Origin: Pelargonium tetragonum
Taxonomy: Eukaryota > Streptophyta > Magnoliopsida > Geraniales > Geraniaceae
Direction: 5' to 3'
NCBI GenBank assembly: GCA_036897445.1
Contig: JAYMTL010000121.1
Span: forward strand, 1 to 62,187
Length of the DNA: 62,187 bases
Shown here: piece after piece, positions 37,342-48,639 of the stretch
Layout of the letters: each line of letters opens with the position of its first letter
How positions within the stretch are numbered: the first letter of the stretch is position 1
Position numbers and translations under genes: made by a program
Notes under the pieces: model-generated
What the model saw: the letters and a program-made list of their open reading frames with translations, nothing else
Told to the model about the DNA's origin: nothing
Databases searched by the model: none

Positions 37342-37572
37342 TTAGCGTACAAAAAATAACACTAAGTTACTTGGTACCCTAAGGATTTTGAATAAGAAAG
37401 TGGAAAAGAACTTAAAATCTTTTAGGGCTGGGTTTGTAATATACACTTCGCGATTCTTCGTATAGAATTCAAGCTTCCGCTTTGTTAGCTGAGACGAGAG
37501 GCTTAGCCTACGTACCATACAATATATTAGCCGTTTTCTTTTCAAAGAGTACAACCCGGTATAGCGTGGCAA
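37342..37572 (-). CDS. Uncharacterised 76-codon basic open frame, possibly chance
   Basis: Fourth of the minus-strand group, with a TTG start. It is strongly basic (SLKRKRLIYCMVRRLSL, LTKRKLEFYTKNREVY) with a hydrophobic end (FFSTFLFKILRVPSNLVLFF). No family is recognised. The length alone gives no support. Confidence 0.12.
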   Translation of the reverse strand: MPRYTGLYSLKRKRLIYCMVRRLSLSSQLTKRKLEFYTKNREVYITNPALKDFKFFSTFLFKILRVPSNLVLFFVR

Positions 37573-40500
37573 TCCCTTATTTCAACCGGGTCCTCATTTA
37601 GCACAAGCAAGTACCTTGTACTTAATCTGCCAAGGCTTAGGTATATTTTAAAAAGTAGGCGTAGATTAGGGTCAAATTCTAAATATTAGTAATTTGAATC
37701 CTGAAGACACCTATTTTTATAGTCTAAATCGCGTGACGGGGTATTGCGCTGTTTGTTAAGGATTTTTAAAGGTTTCTTAATTGTTATATATATAGCTTTT
37801 AGGTTTCCCTTTTACCAGGAGCCTTTAGGGGTTGTTTGAAGTACTTTTGTTACTTTGTCCTGATAAAGTTTTTTTACTATATGGGTTATGCTAGAGCTAA
37901 TTTTGAAATTGCGCATACCTACGAATTATTCTTTCAAAAAGCTGGATTCGCCTTTAAATAAAGCCCAGTCTTATGTTGGAATCCCTACGCTTGGTTTTAT
38001 GGTACATCGCAGGAACTCCGGATTTAGGCTCAGTGGGAGATAAAAAAGGAAGTCCATTGCTGCATTTTTAGGTAAAAACAAGTAACATCAGTGTCCTTGG
38101 TTATGCTTGCTTGATGAAGTTCCTTAGTTTTCTTTTAGAGAGTTTAACTTGTATTTCATATGATTTGGTATTTTTGAACTGATGCAAAGGTAAAAATTTT
38201 TTTTACGGATCTTTAGCAGAAACTTGATTAGAAAAAGCTTCTAGTAAAAGCTCCCAACTTTCTCGAGCCTTTTTATAAAGCTACCCCAGTAATTAGAGTT
38301 AGCACCCTTCCCTGGGAATAGCTTGTTACACAATAAAGCTGTAATTAAAGCTCTTTTACTCCTTTATTAGAAGAAATGTTATACTTCTCAAAAAATAGAG
38401 AGACTTAAATACTTTAGAAAAAGGAGCACCCCACTCCTAAAATACCAAAAAAAGGAACCTTATTCTTTGTAAAATGCTATACTTTTAACTTTCCTTTAAA
38501 GGTTTACCTGTAATTGTTAACACAAATTCGATTCATTAAAATGACATGGAACGCTCTTTACCTTTGCTCTATCTTTTTTTTAGTGAGTTACTCGGGAGCT
38601 ATAAATTCATTCAGATATAGGACTTTAATTGTGTTGGCTTTTGTCATTGAGAGATTATACCCTTGTGGCAATACTAAGTTATTAACTGTTCAATAAGATC
38701 CAAACATTTCTTGTTTATTTACTCTCGTATATGTAAATACTGCATTTATAAAAAGAAGATTCTCTTCTCTAAAGGGATCCCAAAACCCCTCTAAGGACCT
38801 AAGGCTTCCCTACCTAAAAGGGCGGTCCCCCTAAAAAGTTAGGATTAAAAATAAGCTACATCCTTTCGTGCTTCTTTTATTACTTATATTACAAGTTCCC
38901 CGCGCAAAGCAAGGGCTTACCCATAGCATAAAACCAAATAGAAGTTTCCTTAATCAATTCTGTTTAAGACATAAAGAAAGGGCGTTGAATAAACTTCTTT
39001 TTAAGAAATTACTTAGAGGTCTTGTTCAATCAACGTGGGTTCCCCTATTGCGTATTTTTAGGCTTCGTTATAGAATTGCAATCCATTCTATATGCCTTCA
39101 AAACGAAGAAAGAAGCTTTAGGAAGTTTATAGTTTCGAGTCTAGTAAATATTAAATAAAAAAGTAGCAAGGACTAAAACCTTTCCGCTAAATAGAACGTA
39201 CTTTACTGTTAGATCTTTATCTTTAATCTGAGGAAATAGATAACCCAAGATATTCTTGGTCCGGGAAGCGCTTGTATCTTTTTTGCGAATAGTTAAAATA
39301 GAAACGGGTCCGGTAGTGTATATTATACTCTTTGATGAGCTTAGTTACATACTCTTGTACCACACCTTTTGATCTTGAGGATTCCCCTGACCGAGAACTT
39401 CTTTATAGAGAGGAAACATTTAAAAGCCTTTTGTGTCATATTCAGTCTCAGAAGAAATTCTGGTTTTTGGCAACTTCAATCAGAAAATTGTTACTCTTAT
39501 TTTCCAAGTGGTCCAGGATTTAGACTTTTTAGTTTCTCGATACCTATACAACGTAATACGAATAATACTAAAACTAAATAGAGTTTTAAAACTCGGATAA
39601 AGATACAAAGTCAATTCTACCCTTTTTAAGACTACCCGCTTCAATTTGCTGCATATTCTTGACAAAAATCCCCCAGGGATCCCTTTTCAGGAGAGCATTC
39701 CCGCGTTCTTAAAGAGTTTAGGAATGCAAGAACAAAAATGAGTATAAACATTTACTCAATTCTTATGCGTTTACAGATATAAGTAGCCCTTGCCAATTAC
39801 CCTTGTGTTCCTTATTTATTTGAAATACGCTTTAATTTAATCTGAATATACTTACTTTACCAATTAGGGATTTAACTTAATTTGTTAGAGAAAAAGTCTC
39901 GGGAAATTTTTGTATTAAGTAAGTAAGGACATTGTTATTCCTGTAAGATCTATAAGAATTACCCTGCCATCAACAAAGTACTTTATTAAAATCATTACTA
40001 TTGATTGTATATTACCAGCAGTGTTTGTAAGTATAAGAATATCCAAGAATTGTACTAAACTTTTTTAAGAATAAGAACTAGATCCCAACTTGAAAATACA
40101 AAGTACTAGGTAGGATACCTTAATTTTAAATTCCCCTACGCAACCTCTCTAGGAATCTTGACAAAAAGGTATAACTTAAAAAAAGACTACTGCAAAGGTG
40201 GCGCTGAATTTCCATTCTAGTAACTAGTACCCTACCCGGTAAGAAAGAGTCTTTTTTAGTGCAATGGGAGGAAGAGGCATGCATGTTTCAAAAAGAGGAT
40301 AGGCACAAGGTCTGGTAGGAGTCTTAAAGTTCCACCCTTGGTATCCTAGTTTTTTTAGTTTTTAGCTTCTAGTCTTTAGGTAACTGCTTTAGGGTGAGAA
40401 TTCAAAATATTGCGTTCTTAAAGATCTCTATTACTTATAAAACCTGGGGTGTTCTGCTAAAAAGGATTTCCTATGCTAGGTTTTTCAAGCTTTACTGTAT

Positions 40501-40749
40501 AAAATACTTATAGACTATCAGATTCCCGGTAATATAAACAAAAGAATCATATCCTCTTAAATTTCCTACTCAAAGCCTAGAAAAATTTGCGTCTCCTTCC
40601 TATCCTAAAAAGGGGTTCCTCGGGATCCTAATACTTATAAGAATTAGAGAGTTCTGTAACCGAGAATACTAAAAATACAGACATTTGTAAAACTTATATC
40701 ACCGCTATAATACTAAACAACTACCCTTAAATCTAGTACTCATCCATGC

Positions 40750-40769
40750 TTGCTATACCTTGCTATACT
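40750..40769. repeat. Near-perfect tandem duplication, 10-base unit
   Basis: TTGCTATACC is followed directly by TTGCTATACT, with one mismatch in ten. Confidence 0.8.
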
Positions 40770-41879
40770 CCAGTTATAGACTTATTAAGATAATACAAAA
40801 TGACTATAAAAAATGACAAAAAGAAGCCAGTTCTGCCATCAAACAAGAAAGGTTTGGAATTACGCATTACTCTGGAATTAACAAAAAAGTAAGGGTTTTC
40901 AGTCAGTAGTAATTTAAAAGATTCCGCGAGCTTACGGAAGAGGGCCGAAAGGGAATTCTTGTGTAAGACTTTAGCTTCTATTTATAGTAGAAACCGGTGT
41001 ATAAGTTATCAAAAAGGAATTCTACTTCTGTGACGTATTCTGAATTTTACCACCTTCCTAAGTTTACCTTTTCTTTAAAATGACAAGTCAAGCTTTCAAG
41101 AGTGTCAAAATATCCAACCTGATTTAGTGCATACTAGAAAATATAACATTAGAGACCTCCTTATAAGGACCCCTAGAAAGCAAGAGCCTCGGTTCCCGAT
41201 GAGAATAAGTTTTTTAGTCTTAAAAACAGGATACGGGTATCTCCCTTAAGAAGATAGGTCTAGCTCACAGATAGGGGTTAAGAAAGTACTACATATCGTG
41301 TATAAGTATCTACTCTATGAAGAAGCAGTTACGCTAGACAAAGCTCGGATAAGGAAAATGACCTTTTTTGTACTTGTATTAACCTTTTCGGGCAGTCGAA
41401 TAATAAAAGATTTTTAAGACCAAATCCCAGCTCTCTAATAAAGTTTGCCTTTATCGATTCCACAAAGACAAGGTGTAAGTCGATTTTTAGGATCCCGGAG
41501 TGGAACAAGATTAAGTAATTAAAGTCCAAGGGAAGTTCCTTTTTTCAATTTTATAAAGACAAAAGTATGCTCCTTAACACTTAACAGTGGACTTAATGCT
41601 AGTTTGTTCTCTAGACCACCAGGGCGTATTCTTGAAAGAAAATATTTAGCAATATTTTATATAGTATTTGGGCTTATGCTAATCCAGTAAACAAGGACTC
41701 CAGTGTTATGGGTTCGCTATTAAAGAGTTCCACTAAAAAGTAAGTGTTGTAAAAAGATAAGTCAGGGATCCCTAACGAAAGAAGTTTCCTTGTATTTGTA
41801 TTTACGGTTTTAGAGGGTCTAAATCCAGGGTTATTTCTTAAGGACAGGTATAGCTCGTAAGACAGATTTGAAAGAGGTT

Positions 41880-42060
41880 ATAAAAATAAGTAGGTTAAGA
41901 ATAAGCGTATGTATAAGGTAGATATGATACGGAATAAGAAGATGGTTATGAATAAGATCCACAGATCCAGAGTCTAGAGTAAGAGAGCGGTAGGGAGTTA
42001 GGCTACAAAGTTATTATAGCTCTGAAGAAAGTTTTAGATATGAGTAAGAAACGGGTTATA
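41880..42060. other. Purine-rich block
   Basis: The top strand is rich in A and G with few C, with words such as AATAAG, GAATAAGAAGATGG and AAGAAAG. Two plus-strand frames read as charged, protein-like sequence over part of the block, but each is crossed by TAA or TAG codons. It ends about 20 bases before the perfect palindrome at 42081. A similar block lies at 54560-55100, where the word ATGATAC followed by AGAA or GGAA also occurs. Confidence 0.45.
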
Positions 42061-42080
42061 AGTTAAGTTTTCTAGAGTTA

Positions 42081-42104
42081 GTAATTCTAATAAATTAGAA
42101 TTAC
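42081..42104. repeat. Perfect palindrome, 11-bp arms, 2-base spacer
   Basis: GTAATTCTAAT (42081-42091) pairs with ATTAGAATTAC (42094-42104) around AA. It follows the purine-rich block directly and is followed within about ten bases by a T-rich run (CTTTTTTTCTTTTAC). A stem plus T-run at the end of a block with coding-like composition would suit a transcript 3' end, but the two-base loop is tight and the arms are A+T-rich. Confidence 0.9.
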
Positions 42105-44181
42105 CTTGCTTTTTTTCTTTTACTTTTATAAAATACTAGAAGAAAAATGGAAATTTTAGTCTAGCTGCTTGATAGGCTCTAAGAATTAAAGAAAAGTTTC
42201 AAATACAAATAAGGGTAGAGCTTTGATCTAACCACAAGAAAGAAGTGCTCCCCTTTTTATAGACAAAAAATAGAAAATAGTAGGAATGGCTTGTCCTTTT
42301 GTAAATTAGATATACTTGATAATAAGGAAACCTACTCTAATATAGGTTTTGATTGAGTCCCTCTCTAGCTCAATAGGAGTTTCTTTTCCTCAGATAACAA
42401 AAAAAGCAGGGGGTTAAGAAATTATATAAATATAATGATTCGGATATTTACGGAATAAAATTGACTCTTTAATTTAGATTATTCAAAAAAGGATTGTTCT
42501 TAAGAGAAGTCGGCTCTAGTATTTGAGGGACACAAGGAATTCCTTTTTATAATGAATGGCCGTACTAAGTCCAATGAGTCTACTGTTGTGTAGTAAGCTG
42601 ATATTAAGTCAATAAACTTGTAAAATTAGTAATCGAAATCCCTTACTCCTAAAAAAGAAAATAAAGATTCGGCAAAAGAATTAGTTTTAGTGCGTGCAAG
42701 GGAAAAGGGAATGCTGGGAATCCTTAAAAAAAGGACGCAAAGAGAAAAACTTGTATGAGATGAAGTCCTGTAAGAGAGGCCGACCCCTAGCTAAGATAAG
42801 AAAGCACCTAGTTTTCTAGTTGATATATAGGAAGCACTACTAGTAAGATAATTAAAGAAAATTCCGGAAATTTCAAAAAAGTCTTATAATTCACTCCCTA
42901 CTTTATTTTTACAGGCACCCTTATTAAAATAAAGTTTTAGAACTGTAGTAAGGAAACAAGTTACATAAACCAGATTCTAACAAAAAGGGGTACTAGATAA
43001 GGATTAGCCTTTTGCTAGCGCCGGGGATTCCCTTCGAAATTTTAGGGATTTATAAGCATTAAAGCATACAAAATTAGAAGTCCTAGAATATCTGATTTAT
43101 GTAAGCCTATGTATGACAACAGGCCCCTAATTTTAGTTAAACGGCTAGAAACTCCCTTTTTAGGGCTGCCCCTTACAGGGACTAGATTTATTTACTTTTG
43201 TATTAAGGTTAGGCCTTTTAAAATACCGAACCCCTCCCTTGTAATCAGGTGACTATAGGACCCTGGTAAGCCCCTTAAACTTTAACGATTTTTGTCTTGA
43301 TTGAAATTTTGGAGAGGCTTCTTTAAAGAAAGATAGAAAAAGTGAGACTCTGATCTAAACGCAGAGTCCTTATTAAATTTTAGAGTAACTATAGACTAAG
43401 CTCAAGAGTGAAGTAATAGATTCGGTTGTAAACAAGCCCTTTCTTATCAGCCAATTTCTCACACACTATCCTAAAGGGGGCTTGGACGTTTACTTTAGTA
43501 AGTCCCCCTAAGTGAACCCGGGATTCCAGTTATACCGGAACTTTTAGTATTTACTCAATTTTACTCAAACTGGATAAGCGGATACTCAAGATATAAAGAG
43601 CTGCCCCCGGGCTTTGCTGATTGTTTCCGATCTTAATCTTCCTTATTTTATATACTGAATAGCTGCTAGAATGGGCTCCTGGATTTTTTAGTCTTTTTCT
43701 GTATTTTAAGGGTTAAACTAAGAGTACTCGCTAAATCTTCAGTTAGAAGTTTAATGGCTTTGGGGTTTATTCTTAATGAGAGGCCCCTTACTGTATAGCC
43801 CCGTAAGTGCAAGACTTTTCCTATATAAGCGTTCAAGTCTTAATTTATACATAAACTCCTTTGACTCTTTTTGTTGGTTGGAGTATTTTCAATTATCAAT
43901 TTCGGAAGGAACTTCTTTAGCATATCTTTTGCTTTTGTTTTAAATAGGGTTATCTAGTACATTAACCCGTTAACCTGTCTTGTAAAATCTTATGTAAAAT
44001 AAATATAGCTTATATAAAAAAATAGAAATTTTTTTTAGCGGACCCTTTTCTTAAAATTAGATCTGGCATAGATTCTTATTTTTTAACCCCGTTGTATATA
44101 GAAGAGGGCCTATAAGGACTATATGGAAATTTTTGAATATAGTGCTTTTTTATACTAACTTGAATTACTATAAAAGCTTAA

Positions 44182-44197
44182 CTTGCATTAATGCAAG
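44182..44197. repeat. Perfect 16-bp palindrome
   Basis: CTTGCATTAATGCAAG is its own reverse complement with no spacer. Flanking bases do not extend it. Chance is possible at this length. Confidence 0.85.
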
Positions 44198-44477
44198 CTA
44201 CTCTAAAAGGATATCCCAATAAGATGCTTATTTTAAAACTTAATTATTCACGTAGAAAGAGTATCCTGAAAAGCCCTTCCCCTTATTAGGCTTTCTCGAG
44301 TAAATCATAACAAAATAAGGATACCCTGTAAAACTACAGGAAAATAGGGACACACCGCGGACCACATCCAGTTAAGTAGGTTCGAAGCCTGTCAATACAA
44401 AGAACCCAGCCTAAAACCTAAATTTCGAGTCAAAGTAAGTGTCATCCTTGCTTATGATTTTTTAACTGCCTTACGAG

Positions 44478-44770
44478 TACCCAATTTTCAAAAACTAATT
44501 AATTATAAGAAATCCTCTTTGTCTTAAGGGCTGCATTAAAATTTAGGATGTCCTGTAGTATTCCTAGCCGGCTTAGCTACATCAAGCAAAGATCCCAATT
44601 TATACAAGAATTTTTGGCTTTTAAATTCAAATTTGCTAAGCCAAAGGGGTCCGCTTGTAACCCATATTTCAGGTAGATTTAGTTAATCGCTTTAAAATCT
44701 ATAGAAAAAAGGACCCTAATTTTAATTAATTGATAAAGAAGACTTCAAATAAGCTTGTCAGGGCAAAAAG
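44478..44770 (+). repeat. Diverged dispersed repeat C, copy 2
   Basis: This is the partner of 30745-30975 on the same strand. It contains CTTAAGGGCTGCATTA and CTACATCAAGCAAAGATCC, then about 70 extra bases, then AAAAAGGACCCTAATTTT. The extra segment was either inserted here or deleted from copy 1. Confidence 0.8.
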
Positions 44771-46841
44771 GAGAGCTCTCGCGGTACTAAGACTTTGGCA
44801 TAAATTAACATATAAAGACCAGTAGCTCCGCTAAGCTTATTCCGAGTTTTCGTTAATTAGAGCACCCATACGTTACTCGTTTGGAACTTATACTTGTTAT
44901 TGACTAAAAGTATATGGCCACTAAGTTTGACTTTACAAACTATAGGTTATGAGATTTTTTTTCTAAGTAAAAGCGTCTTAAAAATACAATAAATAATAGG
45001 AATTTTAATAAGAAACAACAAATTTCTATTTAATTCTAGATTTTCTGAAAAGAGCTTCTTCAGTATTTCAAAAAACAAAAAGCAGATTGATTCTCTTGAT
45101 AATAGTGGCCCGTTCCTATAGTAGAAGGTAGGGCGTAATCTAAGGAATTTCTAGATTGCTAAAAGAAGATAAATATTATATACGATGTTAAAAAGCAGGC
45201 TATACATTATACAAAATGGAGATTACGTAGAAATACAGATATATAAGACAAAGTCAATCCGAATCTACAAAAAAAAGTTGGGTTTTTTTAATGTTGGTAT
45301 AGCAGGGTACCCCTATGGATAAAAACAAAGTATATACTCCAGTTAAGAGGGTTAAAAAGATAAAGAAAATCTTACTTTTTAGCTCTGTAATCAAGAATCA
45401 AGTATTCCCGGTTATTGTCTGAGGGGAGTCTTTGTAAATTTGACCCGACCCTATTTTAGAACACTTGTGCGCACTAAATTAATCTAATAACGAAGTATTT
45501 GGGCAGTGTCTAGTCTAGTACTGTAAATTAACTCAAAATTGACTGTAAGAGTCGTATGCTATAGAATTAACGAACCATAAGGAGTCAAAAGGAATAATGC
45601 TCTGTTGCACTTAAACGGACCTCGAAAGTAAACCGTTAAGACATTTTTATTATTTAAATTAAAGCATGCTAATTTGAGACTGCCTAGAGAATCTACAACC
45701 TATTATGATTTTTCCTTAGATAGCTCTAGAATTCCTTAAATGAGAATCCTGCCTATGTGATACTCATCAAGAAAAACCTACAGTCTCCTCAGCTTTTTAA
45801 AGTAACTCAGTTTATCTAGAGATTTCATATTTCCCGAAGTGGTAAAGTACTGCTAACGATGTCTTTTTACCGCGAGATTCCATAGAAATCCAGTGAAGTA
45901 AAGCCCCTTTTTTTTAGACAATATGGACCTCCTTTCAATCAAATAGGGCACGCTTCCTTCCCTATATTAAGAGAGGTTACTTCTGGAGCATCTCCAGCTA
46001 ATACACTGTAGTACAGATTTGGTTAGGAATTCCTTTTCCTGGCATACCTAAAAGAAAAAGAAACTTCAGAACTGGGTATCAACTTCCCGGGCCACAGTGC
46101 TGTTATATTTTACATTACAAAAATGAGAGACCCCGAGCTTCCTAGTAATCCCTAACTCAGGCTTTAGCGTAAGAGCAAGAAAGCGTTACTACGAAAAAGC
46201 ACAAGGAATTATCCTGTTTATACGGCTTAAACTCCCGTTTTGGGTTACTCTTACTCTCAATTCTATTTTTTACGCTTTTGTACAGGCTCAAAAAGCCTTA
46301 TGGTAGTATTAAGATTGCAAAGATTAGAGCTTTCTCAGTCCTGCTTTTTACAACGAAATAGAAACTCTTCTTGTCTTATTTCAATCAGAGAAACTTCACA
46401 GGTTGAGATTTCCTATCTTTCTTTACTTGAAAAACTTGTTTAGTATGGGTAGCTACCGGCCGTGCTTTTGGTAAATGAAATTCACTGAGTTTACTCTTAT
46501 CATGAATCAGTACTCAAATTAGCCTTTCTTTTTTAGTTACATGTAAATATGTATAGTTAAGTCTTAGAGGTTTGAAGCCACTGTGGTTTTCCCAGTATCT
46601 ACCGTTTTTAGATTTTAGAGCCTTTCGATTCCCTAGAATTGACTCTTTTTGTAACTGGGTTTGCTCTATCGAAAGTACAGCCCCTTACCTTAAGCAAGCA
46701 TTTCTTAGAGGTATATTTTTTTTAATAATCCATCGAAAGGGTGTAAAAACGACCAGACCTGGAGGCCTCTGAGAATTCTTTACCCAGTAGGTAGCCTTTC
46801 ACTTCTACCGTAAACAGAATCCATTTCAAAAGCTCGGATAA

Positions 46842-46997
46842 AAAACGAGTAAATTCTTCAAAAAAAGACTGTGTTATAGTGTTCTAGACTCACCAGCATT
46901 AGATAAATTTCCACGACTTATTAGATTACAACAAGAAACTTCTCATTTTATTTTAGCAGGAGATTTTCCTTTATTATTAACACAAAACTATACCTAG
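46842..46997 (+). other. 51-codon open segment with A/T-ending codons, no start
   Basis: The frame is open from after TAA 46839-46841 to TAG 46995-46997. From 46887 it reads DSPALDKFPRLIRLQQETSH and then FILAGDFPLLLTQNYT. Leu is mostly TTA, Arg mostly AGA, and Pro, Ala and Thr codons end in A or T, as in A+T-rich organelle genes. There is no ATG. The LAGDF motif brings to mind endonuclease/phosphatase folds, but the match is too short to use. The same frame stays sparse in stops (three in about 150 codons) to a TGA near 47290. It could be a gene fragment or chance. Confidence 0.18.
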
Positions 46998-48615
46998 GTG
47001 TTCTTAAACTCTACTCTACAAGCGAGGACCTCTTTAATAAAAAGCAGAATAACATTCGCTCTAGTACTGGGAGACTCTAGTATTTTATCCAAGCAATGCG
47101 CTTAACAGGTTTTTCTTATGTTTTGTCAAATTCCCGGCAAGCCTATTCACAAGTCAACTAAAAACTTTAGATGTTTGTTCCTTCTAAATAAGGGTAGATT
47201 TTATACTAAAAAGCATTCTTTATATCTTGCAGTTCCTTATACCAGGGCCGGCGCTTAATTGGGAATCCCAGTTAGTCCGCTTCTTTACTGATTAGGATAC
47301 CACTATAAAAACCAATTGCTGACTGAGTTATTCCGTTGATGGGGCGAGAGATACGCAGGCCGCCCAGGAACTTCTACCTTACTCTTAAAATTCTTAATTT
47401 GGACTACTCCAAGAGACTTCTTTTTTCTTTTTAAACTTAGTTTAGCGTTGTATACTGTTCCCCCTCTTTCTCTTTATCCAAGAGCTTCCCGAAACAACGG
47501 ATCCATTTCCTCTTTTGGAGCGCTCTTTGAATAAGTTTTGTATTAAAAATAGAGCGTGCGCTTTAGGGACCTCCTGGTTAAATTTTCTTAGCGACCCTTG
47601 GCTTGGTATTACATTTCTGTTACAACTGTTATTAGGCTCAGAACAACAAGGAAAGAATTAGGTTGGGCATTCGGGAATGGATTACCTGTCTAGTAAAATA
47701 AGGATACCCACTTTCAAAAATGGGAGGAGATATAGTCTCAGAATTTGTGGTAGTTTTTCCTTTAGATTTACTCTTATAAGACAAAGGGATCCGTGTATTT
47801 GTCTAAACTTTTTTCCTTTTCCTTTTAAGGAGGTTTGTCCTAGTTCTAATTATTGACCCTATACCCATAATAAGGAGCCTTAGTAAAGCCGAGAATCGCG
47901 GAATTCTTACACTTATAGCGAAGCCTGGGCTGATTTGGAAAAGAAAAGTGAGTTCACTCCAAAGCTAAAAACCTTAACCGGGCATCGACCTTATTAGGAA
48001 TTCTTTACGTAAGCAAAGTAACTAATACCTCTAGTGTAGGAGTTTCCCTTTTTCAGCAAGGGTTCCTTCAAAACTAGACTAGCTTTTGGAGCATTCCTTT
48101 AATAAAATTTTATAGGGTTTTGATTTCCAAGGGGTACGGAGAAATTTAAGACTTTTATAGTGATATTAAGAGGGGCTCGTTCAAGCAAAAGTGAGTAGAT
48201 TTGTTCTCTTATCTTTCATCAATAAAGTACTGGATTTCCTTTTTGGGAAGTCCTTACTTTACTTTATTTTACCATACTAATAAATAAAGGAGCCCTTATT
48301 TATAAAAAGATTTAAAGGGGAGTATTCTCGGCTTTCCAGTAGCATAAAACACGGAATAACTTTACGAGATAGGGTCACTTGAACACCTACTGCTTCCGGA
48401 GAACGTCACTTTTAGTTTTTTAGTTTATAGTACTTACTTTAACTTCAAGAAAGCTGTAATTTAAGACTTTAGAGCCCCCTTTCTCTTAACAGATTTAGGG
48501 AAGCCTCTCTGTAAAAGACACTTGAAAAGGGCAAAGAGTCAATTAAAATAAAGTAATAATGTTAATATCCACGGTATTCGCACTAAGCCTAAGTTTAGAA
48601 TTTGGTTTACTGTTA

Positions 48616-48639
48616 AGCAAGCATTTTTCCGTGCTTGCT
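48616..48639. other. Hairpin with 8-bp perfect stem
   Basis: AGCAAGCA (48616-48623) pairs with TGCTTGCT (48632-48639) around an eight-base loop. No T-run follows it. Chance is possible. Confidence 0.65.

Larger units (their letters stand above)
37600..46830. other. Gene-free region
   Basis: Short plus-strand frames occur at 38.5, 38.9 and 39.3-39.6 kb. The longest is 96 codons (38868-39158, GTG start, basic), and I cannot support it as a gene. Other short frames lie at 41.3, 46.2 and 46.6 kb. Supported contents are a near-tandem duplication at 40750, a purine-rich block at about 41880-42060, the palindromes at 42081-42104 and 44182-44197, and repeat C copy 2 (44478-44770). A T-loop-like GGTTCGAAGCC at about 44390 has no supporting arms. 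Confidence 0.5.

Noticed and set aside
38868-39158. A 96-codon basic plus-strand frame with a GTG start.
   Set aside because: Length is within chance, there is no ATG, and no domain or neighbour supports it.
39332-39665. Three overlapping frames of 61-70 codons on both strands.
   Set aside because: They overlap each other in different frames and none has recognisable content, so at most one could be real and none is supported.
44340-44400. ACACACCGCGGACC and GGTTCGAAGCCTG, recalling an rRNA 3' region and a tRNA T arm.
   Set aside because: The rRNA match is only a few bases with no other conserved rRNA block near, and the tRNA-like motif has no supporting arms.
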